DNA from: Setophaga petechia
Lineage: Eukaryota; Chordata; Aves; Passeriformes; Parulidae
NCBI GenBank assembly: GCA_024362935.1
Contig: JANCRA010000040.1
Span: 2,542,001-2,606,000, forward strand
Length of the DNA stretch: 64,000 nt
Reading direction: 5' to 3'
Below are positions 36,406-49,385 of the stretch, piece by piece. The notes beneath the pieces are model-generated. The model was not told the origin of the DNA, did no database searches, and was given only the letters and a program-made list of their open reading frames with translations. Position 1 is the stretch's first letter, and every line of letters starts with the position of its first letter. A program made the translations under genes and the position numbers.

Positions 36406-36540
36406 GCCTCAGGTCGCCGGGATTGTTAGGGATGATGAGTCAGGTTTTCTAGGCTCCATGCTAATGCACGGAGATGGAGTGTATTATTAGGACAGAGGCA
36501 AATCTATTATCTGCAGCCTCGGAGAGCTGGAGTATGAACC

Positions 36541-36562
36541 TTTTTTTTTTTTTTTTTTTTTT
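36541..36562. repeat. T22 homopolymer
   Basis: Twenty-two thymines in a row, upstream of the SESN3 promoter. Confidence 0.92.
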
Positions 36563-39500
36563 GCATCACGGCATCACTGCAGCTTCCCTTGCCTGTGTGC
36601 TCCTTAGCTTTTAAGTGTGCACAGAGGAGCTTCGGCTTAAGTAGTCCCACCGACGTCAATAAAAGTTCATTAAATGTCTAGCATTACCTAACTCATATTT
36701 TGAAAGACGATGATATAGAAGGATTTTATTTTTTATTTTTTAATGGGATCAGAATGCTTTTACTCTACAAAATTTCTAAGCAGATTTGGGATGTAACATT
36801 TTTTTAAAGGTTTCTCTCGGAGAATGAATTTTAAATCAGCTGCTTTTGCTTTGCCTGGAAATACTTTCTATTTTTGCAAAATGAAGCATTGTATAATTTA
36901 GTCAACTGGCTGGCTAAAAAGGGCACAATGCAATTTTAGTAATTTACATATCTTAAAGGAGACTGATTGAACCTAGATCTGTCTTTGAGAACTACCGAAA
37001 AGTTTCTCAGATCAGACTTTGCCAGCTTAAGTAAAACCACATACACAGAAACATTCTCCTCCATGCTTTCCCTTCTATCCGTTTGAAAAGGGATCTTTTC
37101 CTCAGGCAGAGCAGCCTTCAACAGACGGACACTCTGTGGACTCCACTGTTGGGAATGCATCCAAATGTTACACTCACAGGCAGCCATACAAAATGCTTGG
37201 AGAGAAATACATGGAAGGGGGTTGGGTTCTTTTGTTTTATTGTTTTGGGTTTTTTTTCCCCCAAACAGTGTACTAGAAACGGCATCCCAACATGAGAAAA
37301 CAGTTTGTTTGCCTGAGTGCAGGTACTTGCTGTTGTACCATGTCTGGATCCCACACACTGCAGCATGGTGCTATTTAAATCAGGGGAGAAGGGCAGCCAA
37401 ACAGGTTAGTTTTCATCATGTAGTCTGAATGTAATGCTAAAATCTAAGTAAACTATGTGAATGATGTAAACAGCCTTTTATTTCTTGCTGAACTTCATTA
37501 TAATGTTATCTGAAATAGGAATGTTTAAAAGAAGCAGTACAGGGTCAGTGTTACTAAGCCACAAGCAAAGGGGAGTTTACTCTTCAGCTCAACTAAGATC
37601 ACTTAGAGTCATTTGCTGTTAAAGTGTCTGGTTCAAAACGAAACCCATTGGCAATGATGGTAGCAGATTCATTTGAAAAACAGGTAAGAGAAAGATTTTG
37701 GCTGAGTTACTCCTAATATTTAAGATAGAACATTTGCAAATACTCAGATATCGGTAATAGCATCCATTCATTTATTTTATATCCACAGTGGCAAGTATAC
37801 ATGTCTAAACATTATTAGAAACCTGGTTGGGTCCCATTCCCCTGCTGAAATTGTTTCTGCCTTGAATGACAACTTCAGATCTTCAGCATAGTCCATTAAA
37901 CCCAGGAAAATTTTCCATTAGCCAGGTGTGCAAGTTAGGCTGACTTGTAAGGCAGTTTAAAATTGAAGAAATTTGGTATCTAGTCTCTGTTCTGCCACAA
38001 ACATCTTGTGAAAGAAAGCAGGACATGCATGCCTAGATGCTTAAGTATTTGGTTGACTAACCCTTAATTAAACAAGAAGCACTTAAGTACCTTTGTGGCT
38101 CCCAGTCTTGCCTTTCAGTACTTTAGTATCTGAGAAATGTCAAGAGAAATATAAACTTTGAAAGCGTTTCATTGTTTTTGGAAACAATACAGCAAATAGA
38201 AGTTGCCTAAAACCCTTTTTTGCCTTCAACAAAAAATCTATTGGATATCTTTTCTGGAGTTCATTTTTCCCGTCTGCAATTTTTTTAATATAGAGTTTTA
38301 ATGCTAATAGAGATCAGACATGTACTTAACAGGGCCAATGCTTACCCAGTATCAGTCTTAGAAAACTAGTGTATAGACTGGAGACAATATGACAATTTTC
38401 AAAACACCTGAACTCCTTCTAGATATTGTATTTGGAAATGAACTGCTGGGCTCTGTGTGACAATGCTGTACAACTCTGGGTTTGTGCTCTGTTTACGACA
38501 TCCATGGAGTCCTGCTGCCTGCAAAGGCTTGAACCTGTGGGCCTGATTTTGAGCTCTTGGATTACTCCATTTTGAGTTAAACATGTGCATAAATTCTCCA
38601 GAATAAAAGCCTGTCTTTGTATAGGCTGGTTTCTTGGTGAACATATCCACATTCTTGAAAGTTCTCCTTGTAAGCTTAGTGCTCAAACAAAGTATGCAAA
38701 AATATCCAATGCTCCCTTCACAATTGTCTGGGTGTTCTTATGATTCAACTGTTCCTCACTTGCCATCCACTGCTGTGGATTTCCTTCAGTTTTTGCCCAC
38801 CTACTGAGTCATAAAGGAAAGTGGAATGCTGAAATTAAGAGGTACTTGAGTTACAAGCAGCATAGCATCTTGACCTGCCTGGGAATTTGACAGAGATTAT
38901 CAGTTCTGTAAACCCGGTCAGTTGTCTCTGCTGAGGTCACGTAGACAGGCTGTGAACTATTGCTGTGTAAGGGTAAGGTGGAGATTTTTTTTTTAATCTT
39001 GATGATATGGAGTGTACTGTCTTGAGACCATCACATCCTTTCACAGAGATTTCTGACTTGCTGGGATAGATTTGCACAAGTGGTTACTGGTTTAAATAGA
39101 TTTTTATCATCAATGATCATAACTTTCCTAAAGTTTAAAAAACAAACACTGTGATGAAACAACGAGGCAGGAACAAACTTCCAAAGGAAGTAAGGATTAC
39201 TCTGCCTCCTGAAATCATCAGATGCATTTTTGGCAGCCACATTGCAGCCAGGCGTGGACTGCTGCCCTTGCCATAGGAGTGGCTGAGATGTGATGACCTT
39301 TGCTAGAAGGTCAAATCTCTCCTAATGCCTTATGCAGCCTTCAAGTTAACGTTGTTCAAACAGATTGGCTCAGAGACACAGGTGCATCCAAACACCGAGC
39401 TGCCTTCATCCCCCAGAACACATACTCGTGTTTCAGCAGTGTGATACCAGCTTTGACCCCCTGCTGAGGCTGCACTATTTCCACCTGGAATTTGGACAAA

Positions 39501-42500
39501 ATGCATCTCCACTGTCTTCCAGAGAGCATCACACCCAACAAGCATCTGCTGCACAACCATTCTGTAAGGGAGCACGGAGTTATAAACATAAACCTTTTTC
39601 AAGAGCAATAACAAGCTGATCTGTAGATTGATTGCCCTGATCATCTTGTCTGTCCCAGAAAAGTCAGCCTGGTGGCAATGTGCTGTGCAGGTGCTATGGG
39701 ATACTCAAAAAATCTACATGATCTTTCCCTAAATTATGCACCTATTCCACAAGTGTGCAGTGCTTTTGTTGTTCATACATTATTGAATAGCTTGATGCTT
39801 CCTGAAAAGGCTAGATTGACAAGATCAAGTGCTGTAAAATTGCACTCGTTATGCAGTGGGAACGTTTGTTATTCATAGACACCCAGCAGCTTGGAGAGAG
39901 AGGACAGGAGGGGGCATCTGCCATGCAATAGCTCTGACTGGATTACTGCAAGACTAGAAATCCCATATGAAATTAGAAGATCCTCAAGTTTTGTGCAGAA
40001 GCAGGAAGAGAGAGCATACCTGAGCCCCCAGCTCTGGAGCCTTACCTCGCTCCCTGACTGCCACAGTGAAGGGCTGTGATTAAATGAGCTGATTGACATA
40101 TGTCACATGCCTTACATTTCATGAGTCATTCAGTAAAGCCATACTGAACATGTATACACAGGCAAATAGTTCTAGTTTCTTCAGGCCAAAAACCCAGCCC
40201 ATTGACATGATGTCAGATGAGTGATAGCCCTGCCTTCATTATCATAATTTTTGTTGCACTGTCCTGATATCATTTGCCCAGCATTTATATTATGTTGTTA
40301 GGGAAAGGAAGAGCAACAGGTAAAGTCTGTGCCCTGAGTGATGTTATGCACACTCTGACACTATAAAATGACTTCCCATCCTTACTATTACACATCCTAA
40401 TAATTGTGTGAGACAGAGAGATGTGATAGTTTGTGGAATTCTTCCTTGAGGGTGATGGTACATGCCTTTTCATTTCAGGGTTTAAATTCTACCTAGATAA
40501 AGCTCTTGAAATTATGTTTATCATAATAAACGATTGTGGCCTGGCCCAGGAAAGCTGAGCTCAGTGACCTAATAGGCCTTTTTAATATCTGATTTCTTTG
40601 ACAGAAAACATTAAATCACTATCCAACCAAGAAAACTCTTCTCTCTCTCTTCATGTTCTTCTGTGGTTTGAATAATAATTCACTAAATGTATTTCAACAT
40701 GTTGTTTACTTCAATTCAGCCTTCTGAGACCACACTGGCCAGTGCTGCAAGCCCATAAATAGGGATCATCTGGAAAAAAAATACTTTATGCTTCAAGTTA
40801 AAGTTGGAAATGTTTCAGCCTGTACAATTTCTGGGAGCGATACAGAGGAGAAAAGTATTAAATGGAAAAAAATCATATCTCAAAATCAGGACAAAGGCAG
40901 CCTGGTCAAACGCCCCACAAAAGGAGAATTGCAAGTAATCCCTTATAATGTATTCCTCTTAATATTGATGGTCGTCCTACAAAACAGATTTAATGACAGC
41001 AGCAAGGCTACCTGTGGGGTCAGAAAATGCTCTTCCCTTGAGGACTGGAGGTGGAGTTCATGGGGCAGACAGAGATGCCTGGGGACAGGCAGGATGCAGA
41101 GTGGGGACAAGTCTGGGTGTCAGCACTGGCTGCACAACCGCAAGGAAAGGCACCAGCTCCAGCCCTGGTATGAATGTGCCTGAGGTTTTGTCTCTCTCCT
41201 AAACATGTGTACCTGCATCAAAGCTGCAGTTGTGACATCTTTGTCAGATGTAAGTGTCCTCTGGCACTGTGGACCAGTGGCAAGATTTCCTCAAGAAGAC
41301 AAAAATGCTGCTGGCCTTTGGGTGAGAAGTGGGAGCTCCTGCCTTGGCTCCCAGCTACAATGTACACTGAAGAGCACAGCCTAACCACACTTGTGTAGCT
41401 CAGACTGGGAAAAACACCTCCAGCTTTCCTTTTGCGCCAGGATGCCACGAGGCCAAGAGTTCAAAAGCCAAGGAGCCAGAAGAGGGCAAGCAGGAGGCAG
41501 CTGACTGGGGAAGAGAACTGGAACCTGGGGGTTTGCTGCCTGTTTCCTCCCACTGCTTTGGCTCAGTTTTGTGCCTGGCCAATGCAAAGCACACAAATGT
41601 CTTTGTCTGACTGAAAAACTGTAATGTTTTCAAGCAGCAGAACTTGTATGTTTGTATTTTGCAAATGAAACACTTGGTACAGCATGATGCCGCATTAAGG
41701 ATGGAGCTGATAAGTGAAATTAGCTTCCTGTATTCACTGGCAAGAATATGGTTTTCATTATTTTCAAATACAAAACATAAATACAAAAAACCTAAAAACA
41801 GAACTTAGCAGCTTGTGGGATATGGCGCATAGTTTAGTTCAATTTCTCATTGGAACCCATGAGATATGAGCATAAATATGTTGGAAGATCAGGCTACATT
41901 ATGGCAGAGTTTTATTCCTTGTTTTTGGACAAAGAAGATCTAAAGTGCTGAAAAATATGAATCTGTTAGGACTTGGCTTATTTTTATTTTAAAAATGTTT
42001 TTACCCTATTTCATTATTTTTCCAATGGTTACACCCTGAAAAACCAGAGTGTCAGTGCAAGTGGGATTTTCTGAGAAAGTACCATACTTAGAAGCAATTA
42101 GGCGTGTGAGTGGAGGCAGTTAGCACATGGGATCTTCCCCAGCAAAATCAGCAAAGTGCTGATGGCTTGTTTGCATGGTGTATTTTCTTCTTTCATTCAT
42201 CTCTGTCTGGATGCTGGGGATGTTCTTGGACAGGAGAGGCGTTGAGATTCAGCCTTAAAGAAAGCCCCCTGCAGGGGAGTTTGCTGACTGAATCAGCAGC
42301 ACAATTTGCCTGTGCAGAGCCTCACAGCCTGCTAACCTTGGCACTCGCACCTCCCTCCCTCCTGCACAGCTAGGCGTGCCTGCTGCGATACACCGAAATG
42401 CAGCGAGCGGGATGGACCGGCCATCTGGTCCTGCAGAGCAGAGCAAGGGAGCAGCAGTTTCCCTGGACCAGCACCAGCCAACTCCTTTCTGCTTCTGCCT

Positions 42501-45500
42501 CCCCGAGCCTGCTGCTTGTCTGCTGCCGGATGGAAATTCATGACTCTGGCACGTAGATTTTTCTTTGAAGGCTCCCTGACCTATTTCAGCTCAGTGTTGC
42601 AGTATACGTGAGCTCTATTTGTAATGTCAGGAGAGGGGAAAGGGAGGGTCAGTATGGAAAGAAAAAAGGGGTAATCAATGCACCTTGCTCTGCTGGTGAA
42701 AACCTGGCAGTCACTGCTGCAGTGCTGGGTCTCCTGAGCTGGAAATGGCAGAACCCAACTCCTGTTTGGGCCAACAAATTAATAATAACATGGGTCATTG
42801 CATCTTGCTCTGCTTAACTTCCAGATCTGTCTGGTATAACTGAACCTCAGGCACACAGGCCAAACTATTTGCTAAGGCCACTGAAGCATTTATATTGATG
42901 AAGATTACTGAGAATACTGGACAGTAGAAGCAGAGACTGCTTTATAGGTGAAGTGATGTCTTTTTACAGCACAGGGTCTGAGATGGAAAACATAAAAGGA
43001 TTCTATTTCCACAGCAAGGTCATGTCTTAAGAATTTTATTTGTCCTTATTTCTATTGAAAGGTCATTTTACAGGGAGAAATAACTTATTTTAGTCAAGTT
43101 GTATTACTCTTGAACTTAACCTGCCTCTAGCTGGACTCTAAATCACTGGAGATCATGGATTTTTTTGTAAACAGACTTCAGAGCAGCTTTCTTTTTTGCA
43201 TTATTTGGCTCCCTTGTTTCAGAAAGAGTATGGACCGAATTCCTCCCTGGCATAACCCCAGTCTCAGTCATAGTACTCGTGTTCTGAGAATGTTGGGCCA
43301 AATTCCCACTCCTTGTTTTGTCAATGTACGTTTGGATCAACTCTGCTATAACCACTGGAGTCATATATCATTAGCACTAATCTACTGCTGAGCAGAATGC
43401 AGCCCCCTCTATAAATATCACTTTGGTGAAGGGAAGTAAGGAAAATAATGCTGAATGTGGCCTTAAATGTATTACTTACTCTGTTGAAAGATCATTCACT
43501 CTTGGCTTAACTTATTTCAGGCATGACAGTCCTGGAAAAAATGTATATCTGTGAGTGGCATTGGACTCAATAAGAGCCAATAAAGGCCTGGTGTTATGTG
43601 GTATTAATAAATGTATATTTGTGCTGAAGCATGCTAAACCTCAAAGGCTGGGTATAAATATCAATGTCTATTGAATTTCAGGAAGAGATGGCTGGCGGTA
43701 ACTACGCTCGATGTCATTCTGCAATATGCAATCTGTGTTTACACAGTGGCTATTCATAGGCACATTCCTGATGGTAGGCAGAGAATTTGCCTCTTTCTAG
43801 TCAGTTTATGAGAAGTGAATTTCTTCCCTTACATCTCTGGCAGGATTGTTAGATTTCCTTTGAATAAAGTAGCAGTGGTGTGCTATTGAGCAAGTAACAT
43901 GTGAGCCAAAAGCTCTGGAGAAAGAGTGCCAAGCAGTCCACTATTGGATGAGGGCAGCACTTGGCTAATGGCAAAGGGGGTCCTGGTGCCTGAAGCAAGT
44001 TTCTGCAGCTGGTGGGCAAAGCATCTTCTGTGCAGACTAGGGATCCTCTGAGCACCCGCAGCGACTTCTCTCTGTGATGAAACATGGCATTCATGCATTT
44101 AATCAGAAAGTGTGTTGTAAGCAGCGGCAACAAGTCATTCTGCAACAGAAGGATGTGGTTTCCAAGCACTGTCTGCAACATGATTAAGCTTGGAGAGCAG
44201 AAGAAAGTGGTTGGTAACTGTTTGTCAGTGTGGTGAACAACTTGCAACTGTGCCAGGTTATTTTCTTGGTTGTGTTCTGAGCTGCCACGTGCAGCTGTTG
44301 TTAAAGCATCGCCAATTTGTTTCGCAGTGGGTGGGAGAGAGGGTCACAAGTGAATAAATCACTTCTTTGGGTTTGCATACCTGTAGTTAGCTGTCCTACA
44401 GCAGAGAAGCTGGCATTTAATATGAAAAAGGCTGGAAAAATATTGTTTGATTAATAAAAAAAATCAAGGCATGTCCTATCTGTAGCATGTTTTCCTTTTC
44501 CCCACTGGGATGATGTTCATGAGAGATTATCCAGAAACAAAAAGGGAGGCTGCTCAGCTGCTTTGGAGGCATCTGTCTGGGGTGGGCACCTGGGCACTGT
44601 GGCGGCAGTGAAAATCCTAAATGCTAAAAAATCTGTCATCATCCCCAAGCCACCTGGTACCTGAGGCCGGGTCTCCACTACCTCCTTGCATGAGACTCAT
44701 GGTTAAAACAGAGCACAAGGGGCTGGGACAGCTGACTGCTGCCTTCTGGGACTGCTACAGGCTTCTTGTGTCTTCTGTGTGAGAATTATTTTCTAGAGAC
44801 ACAATGCCCACCAGCATACAACTTCATCATGAAAAGCAGACAGGATTTGTAATTCTGTGAAACTGGATTCTGCTTTCTCACACCTCAAATTGCTTTGCAG
44901 GTCTTTAAGCTTTATGTTATTATGAAGGGCAGCACGAGGTACTGGAGAATCAGATGTCTGCCTCCAGATATTCCTTTCCATACCTTCCTGAAGTATATAG
45001 ACATCCACTCCTGTAAGATGCTTGATAAACAGTGAAAATAAAAGTCCAGAAAGAGCAGTTATTTGTGGAATTGTCAAGGAACAGTGTCTGTACTTGATAA
45101 GATGCAGAGAAAGTAAAACAGGAAAATACTCATACTGAAGGCAAAGCTGATGTGGCTGCTGAACTCTTGATAATAGCATGAAGGGGAAGAACCCAACCGA
45201 TCATGCACTTCAGCGTATCTGAAGTTATCTGAGTGATAGACGGAAGTTTTATTCTCCTCATCAAGAAAGGCAGTGTGATGGTTTTAATGCGAGATAATTT
45301 TCTTCTGCTATCCAGAATTTTCTCGCAGTTTATGCTAAAATGATTAGCCAGGTTGGGGTTTCTTAGGAGAGCCACAAATCACGGGGGAACGTTTGCCATA
45401 TAATTAGCTGCCACTGGTTAGTGGAGGGAAAAAGCTGAGCAGCAGCTTCTCTCTCCTTCTCAGTACCATGGTTGCATCCATCCCTGAAAGCTGGGATGCT

Positions 45501-48500
45501 GTCAGAAGAGCAGAATACTTCTGATCTTGAGGAAGCCAAGGTATGTCATAGGCAGTGCTGGAGCATGGTGCCCAGACTGACAATCTTGTGTTTCCTAGGA
45601 TTTGTAGTGACACACAGGACAGTGGTGCGCTGGGGGTGATTCATGACCAGAGCCCATTAGCTTTTGCAGCTCTGGGTTGAATGCCTATTCCTCTCCCAGC
45701 CCTTGAGCAAAGCCAGTGAGCAGCACCATGAGCCTTAATCCCATCACATCCTGTTCCTTGAGAGAACAAATACCTACCTGAGAAGAGCCTGTAGGAAGGC
45801 AGGTGGGTCCTGGGCCTCTGGGTTTTCCTGTATGCCTTGCCAGCTGCTGCAAAATGTCTCGGGGACTTGGAGTTAAGGTGATCTATTCCAATGCCACGCT
45901 TCCCATGAGAACTGCAATGGCCACCATTTTTTTGCATGTTTTACTGATCTGCAAAGTTTACATTTGGACCTAAACACACCTGCAGCACAGCAATGGTGTG
46001 ACAGGGGGTTTGCAGCCCCAAGTCCCATGCACTGCAGCTGAAATCAGAAATGGACCTACTCTGTGCAGCAGCATTATGGGCATGTGGTGGGCTTGCTGTT
46101 TTCCCACACAATCTGTTGTATTACCATGCCTCAGTCTCCATCTCCTAAGAAGAGGTGCATGCTGTGGGCTTCTCACACCACTGAAGGTATTGGCAAAGGT
46201 TTGGGGTTTGCTGAAGAGCTACTAAAAACTGCTGCTGAAGTCAGTTGCTTGTGGTATAATGAAAACCAAAGGTAATGTGCATCTAGGAGAATATCCTGAG
46301 CAGCACCAGAAGATTTGCATAAAGTTCTTGCACAAATATGCATTGGAAGGAAGAAATCCTCAAATATTTGTGTTTAAGGCTCTCTTTTGCATTTCTGTAC
46401 ATGAAGACCCATGGCAGACTTGCAGCCTGGGGTGGTTAGCAACTTTCCTCTTTGATTAAGAAGCTAAAAAGTAGAAAACAGGAAGACCCTCCAGAGGTCA
46501 GGACAGGCACTCTGCCATCACAGGCAGCTTTCAAATGACTCTGTAATCAAAACTGTACTTCACAGCAAGTGAGGTCGCAGCAGTGAATTTGAAAGAAACT
46601 GCAGGAAGAACCGGACATTTTAAGCAAACTTTGCTGTTTCTATGTCTCCTGTGGCTTATCCAAATGGCCCGAGCCCCAAAGGTTCCTCATGGCCAGAGGC
46701 TGCAGTGCTGTGAAGCAAGAGTCCTGACGGTAATTGCAGAGGTCAGGCAAGTGCAAGGCTTTTGGCTTTTGGCTGGTGAAAATGGGACTCTGGAGCCGCA
46801 GATGAGAAACAGTGATACTGAAACTTCATCTGAGACAATCGCTACCAGGAAGATGAAACCAGCAGTTAAGGGTGTCGGTGTGAAATGAGGCAGCCAGTCA
46901 AAGAGGCGCGTTGGCTTCAGGCACCTAGGAACAAAAGGCTGTTTCATGAAGACGATGCCCTGGGAACAGTGCTGGTTGGGGGAGGAGGGCAGAAATCAAA
47001 GAGTGGGCAAAAAATAAGGTGGCTGGATATCAGTGGACAGGGTGACTCCAAAGACTGCCAGTCCTCCCAGCTGAGATGAATGGTTTCTTTCTATTTACGT
47101 AGATCTGTATGCAGAAAAACATTATAACTATGATCTAAGCAGAGTCACAGACATTTTGGCGCCTGGGCTGGTTCCCTCCTCCCACTCCAAGGAGCAGGGC
47201 TTGACCCAAGTGGTGAAACGCATCCCATGAGCCCTGTGCGTGTCACCCCGTCATGCCGAGCCCTCCACCCGCCACTTCACCCTCGGCCTCCTCTGGAGGG
47301 ACTGGGGAGACCACATTGCTTAGGGGAGGTTGTGTGGGCAGCACATCCCCCCTGCCCACCAGTGCTGCAGAGCTCTGCCATGTCCCACACCTTTACATTG
47401 CATCTCTGTGAGCATTTCACTTAGAATCCAACCAAGCCAACAGAGCCTCAGTCGCCATCCCAAGCTGAGCATGTGCCGGAGTGCTCTGGGAGCAGCCAGC
47501 TGAGTCATAAGCCGATCCAGCAATTCCTATTCAAAGGCTGCTGTCTCTGCCCTTGTGGAAAATGCATTTATTGTTTTGGTTTTTTGCTTCTTTGTGCTAA
47601 GGTTCAAGCAGTGCTTTACTTGTTGTTACACGTAATGGTTTGTAGGCAGCACACAGCCCAGTGAGGCTGATGCCAGGTTGCAGCAGCGCTGGGACTGAGC
47701 AGGTGCCCTTTGTGGAGCACACCACAGCTGTGGCTGGCACGGTGGAGCTGCACTGGGCACCCCCTCAGCATCAGATAAAATGGGAAACTCAGGAACTACC
47801 AAGCTAAGATGGGTCTGAGCACAAAGCTACCAAAGTGAGCCTTTGACTTGCTTGCCTCAAGACTGAATTTATTGAACTGCTTACTTACCTCAAGATTAAG
47901 CTTATAAAATTATTTGTAAGTTAATTTTGTTTTCTTTCTGCAGTCTCAAGGTCTAATATGTAAATGGATAAGACCTGAGGAAGGTCTCCTATCCTCTTTT
48001 CCTTCACAAATCTGCCTGCAGGCTGGACTTTGCCACAGGTTCCACGACCCTACAGCAAATAATTTCACCTCTCACTTTGGGAGGAGTGATTCCAGAAACC
48101 CGCTTTTGCATTTTATTCATGCAAATGAACAAATGGGAGGCATCTGGCTGTGGACTGGAGCCCCTGGGCTTCCCACCTCTCCCCAGTGCATTGCACTGTG
48201 CTCAGCCCTTGGGGGTGGGGATTCCCTCCCCAGAACCTCTCCAAAAGGTCTGTGTGTGAGGTGGCTTTTGGGTGCTGTCACCTTGCTGGCACGGTGTATG
48301 TGCAACCTCCAAGGGCCTCCAGCACTGACCCCAGCTGCTTGGTGGTCACTCCTCGTCACCCACCCTGGGCAATCTGCATCACCTGCTGGCAACCAGGGTT
48401 CTAGGAGGAGAATTAAATAAAGATGCACTTTGTTATAGGCAGAATAATGACCCATTATCCCCATTTTAGCAGCAGGCTAGTAGGACACCACACTCCATAA

Positions 48501-49229
48501 GAAGCTAGCCATGGAATCAACAACAATAAAATAGAAAGTCTATGTTTCCTCCTTGCCAGCCCCTTTTCTTACTCCCTGGAGGGCTGCCCTGAGCAGCACA
48601 TAGGGAGCAGGCAGATTTTGGCTCAGCAGTGCTGTTTGGAGGAGGGGAGAAGTGCTGGGCCGCCAGCATTGTGTGCGGCGGAGTGCAGAGAAACGTGGGG
48701 CTGGCCTGATGAAAAGGGTGAAAAACCCCCACTGACAACCCCACAGCCTTTGAATGGCAGCATCCTCCTTTGTAAACAGAATATGCAGATATTTTATGTA
48801 ACTCCTGGTAAATTAACTGTTTTTCCATACTCTTAAAACACAGTAATTAAATGTTTGCTCGTCTAGTGCCTTTGCAACAGCAACATTTTGACTCTCCACT
48901 GCTTTTACTGATGTGGCTGTGTCATTTGTGCCCTTTCTGTGTTACTGCCATTCTGCTAACACCAAATGTTAAAAAAAAAAACATTCTCAAGTATGAATAA
49001 CTAGTGTATGCATTTTCAAGCTTGACTGAAAATCTACTTTTCTTTTAAATGAAAAATTAATTTAGTGCAACATACCAAGAAAGGATATTTCATGACAGCC
49101 TCCAAACACGCAGACCTTCAGTAAAACCCCAAGAACTGGTAACACTGGCAGTGCCAAGAGGCACAAATCAGGCTGACAGCTCTGGTTTACTATGCATTGT
49201 ACAAACACAATGAAACTCATCTGCCCAGC
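36563..49229. other. Intergenic DNA upstream of SESN3, no gene seen
   Basis: Both strands hold only short frames without family resemblance, splice partners or codon bias. A possible old repeat lies near 43215-43400. In the human genome the region upstream of SESN3 is also gene-poor (from memory), so emptiness here is expected. Confidence 0.75.
43215..43400. repeat. Possible ancient interspersed repeat
   Basis: GAATTCCTCCCTGGCATAAC, then GGGCCAAATTCCCACTCC and CTATAACCACTGGAGTCAT resemble the degenerate 'gggccaaattc / cactggagtca' words of an old amniote repeat with internal symmetry. I cannot name the family, and this is a weak call. Confidence 0.3.
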
Positions 49230-49385
49230 TCACAAGCTGTAGAGATAAATGCAAAAAGGTTGGAATGGAAAAGGAAGCATGAGAAGATGAAGTGACTGGC
49301 ACAGGTCATGGGCACAGCTGAGAACTGAACTTTTGAATCTGTCTTTCTGAAGTGGTGCATTCTAGAAACAACTTGATTCGACTGT
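49230..49385 (-). mobile_element. Probable MIR-like (core-SINE) relic, minus orientation
   Basis: AAGTGACTGGCACAGGTCAT followed by GCACAGCTGAGAACTGAAC and AATCTGTCTTTCTGAAGTGG tracks the reverse complement of the MIR consensus phrase (AAGTGACTTGCCCAAGGTCA, CACAGCTGGGAATTGAACCC, CTGACTCC). MIR-type SINEs predate the bird-mammal split, which fits the heavy decay. Limits are approximate. Confidence 0.45.

Noticed and set aside
35047..36490. Very long overlapping open frames (306, 472 and 362 codons) on the plus strand, and 176 codons on the minus strand
   Set aside because: They lie in the CpG island, where stop codons are rare by composition. The translations are Pro/Arg/Ala/Gly-rich without domains and overlap each other in several frames; the longest runs through the TG microsatellite.
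36648..36656. CRE-like GACGTCA near 36652
   Set aside because: It lacks the first base of the full TGACGTCA site and stands alone 1.1 kb upstream; chance is likely.
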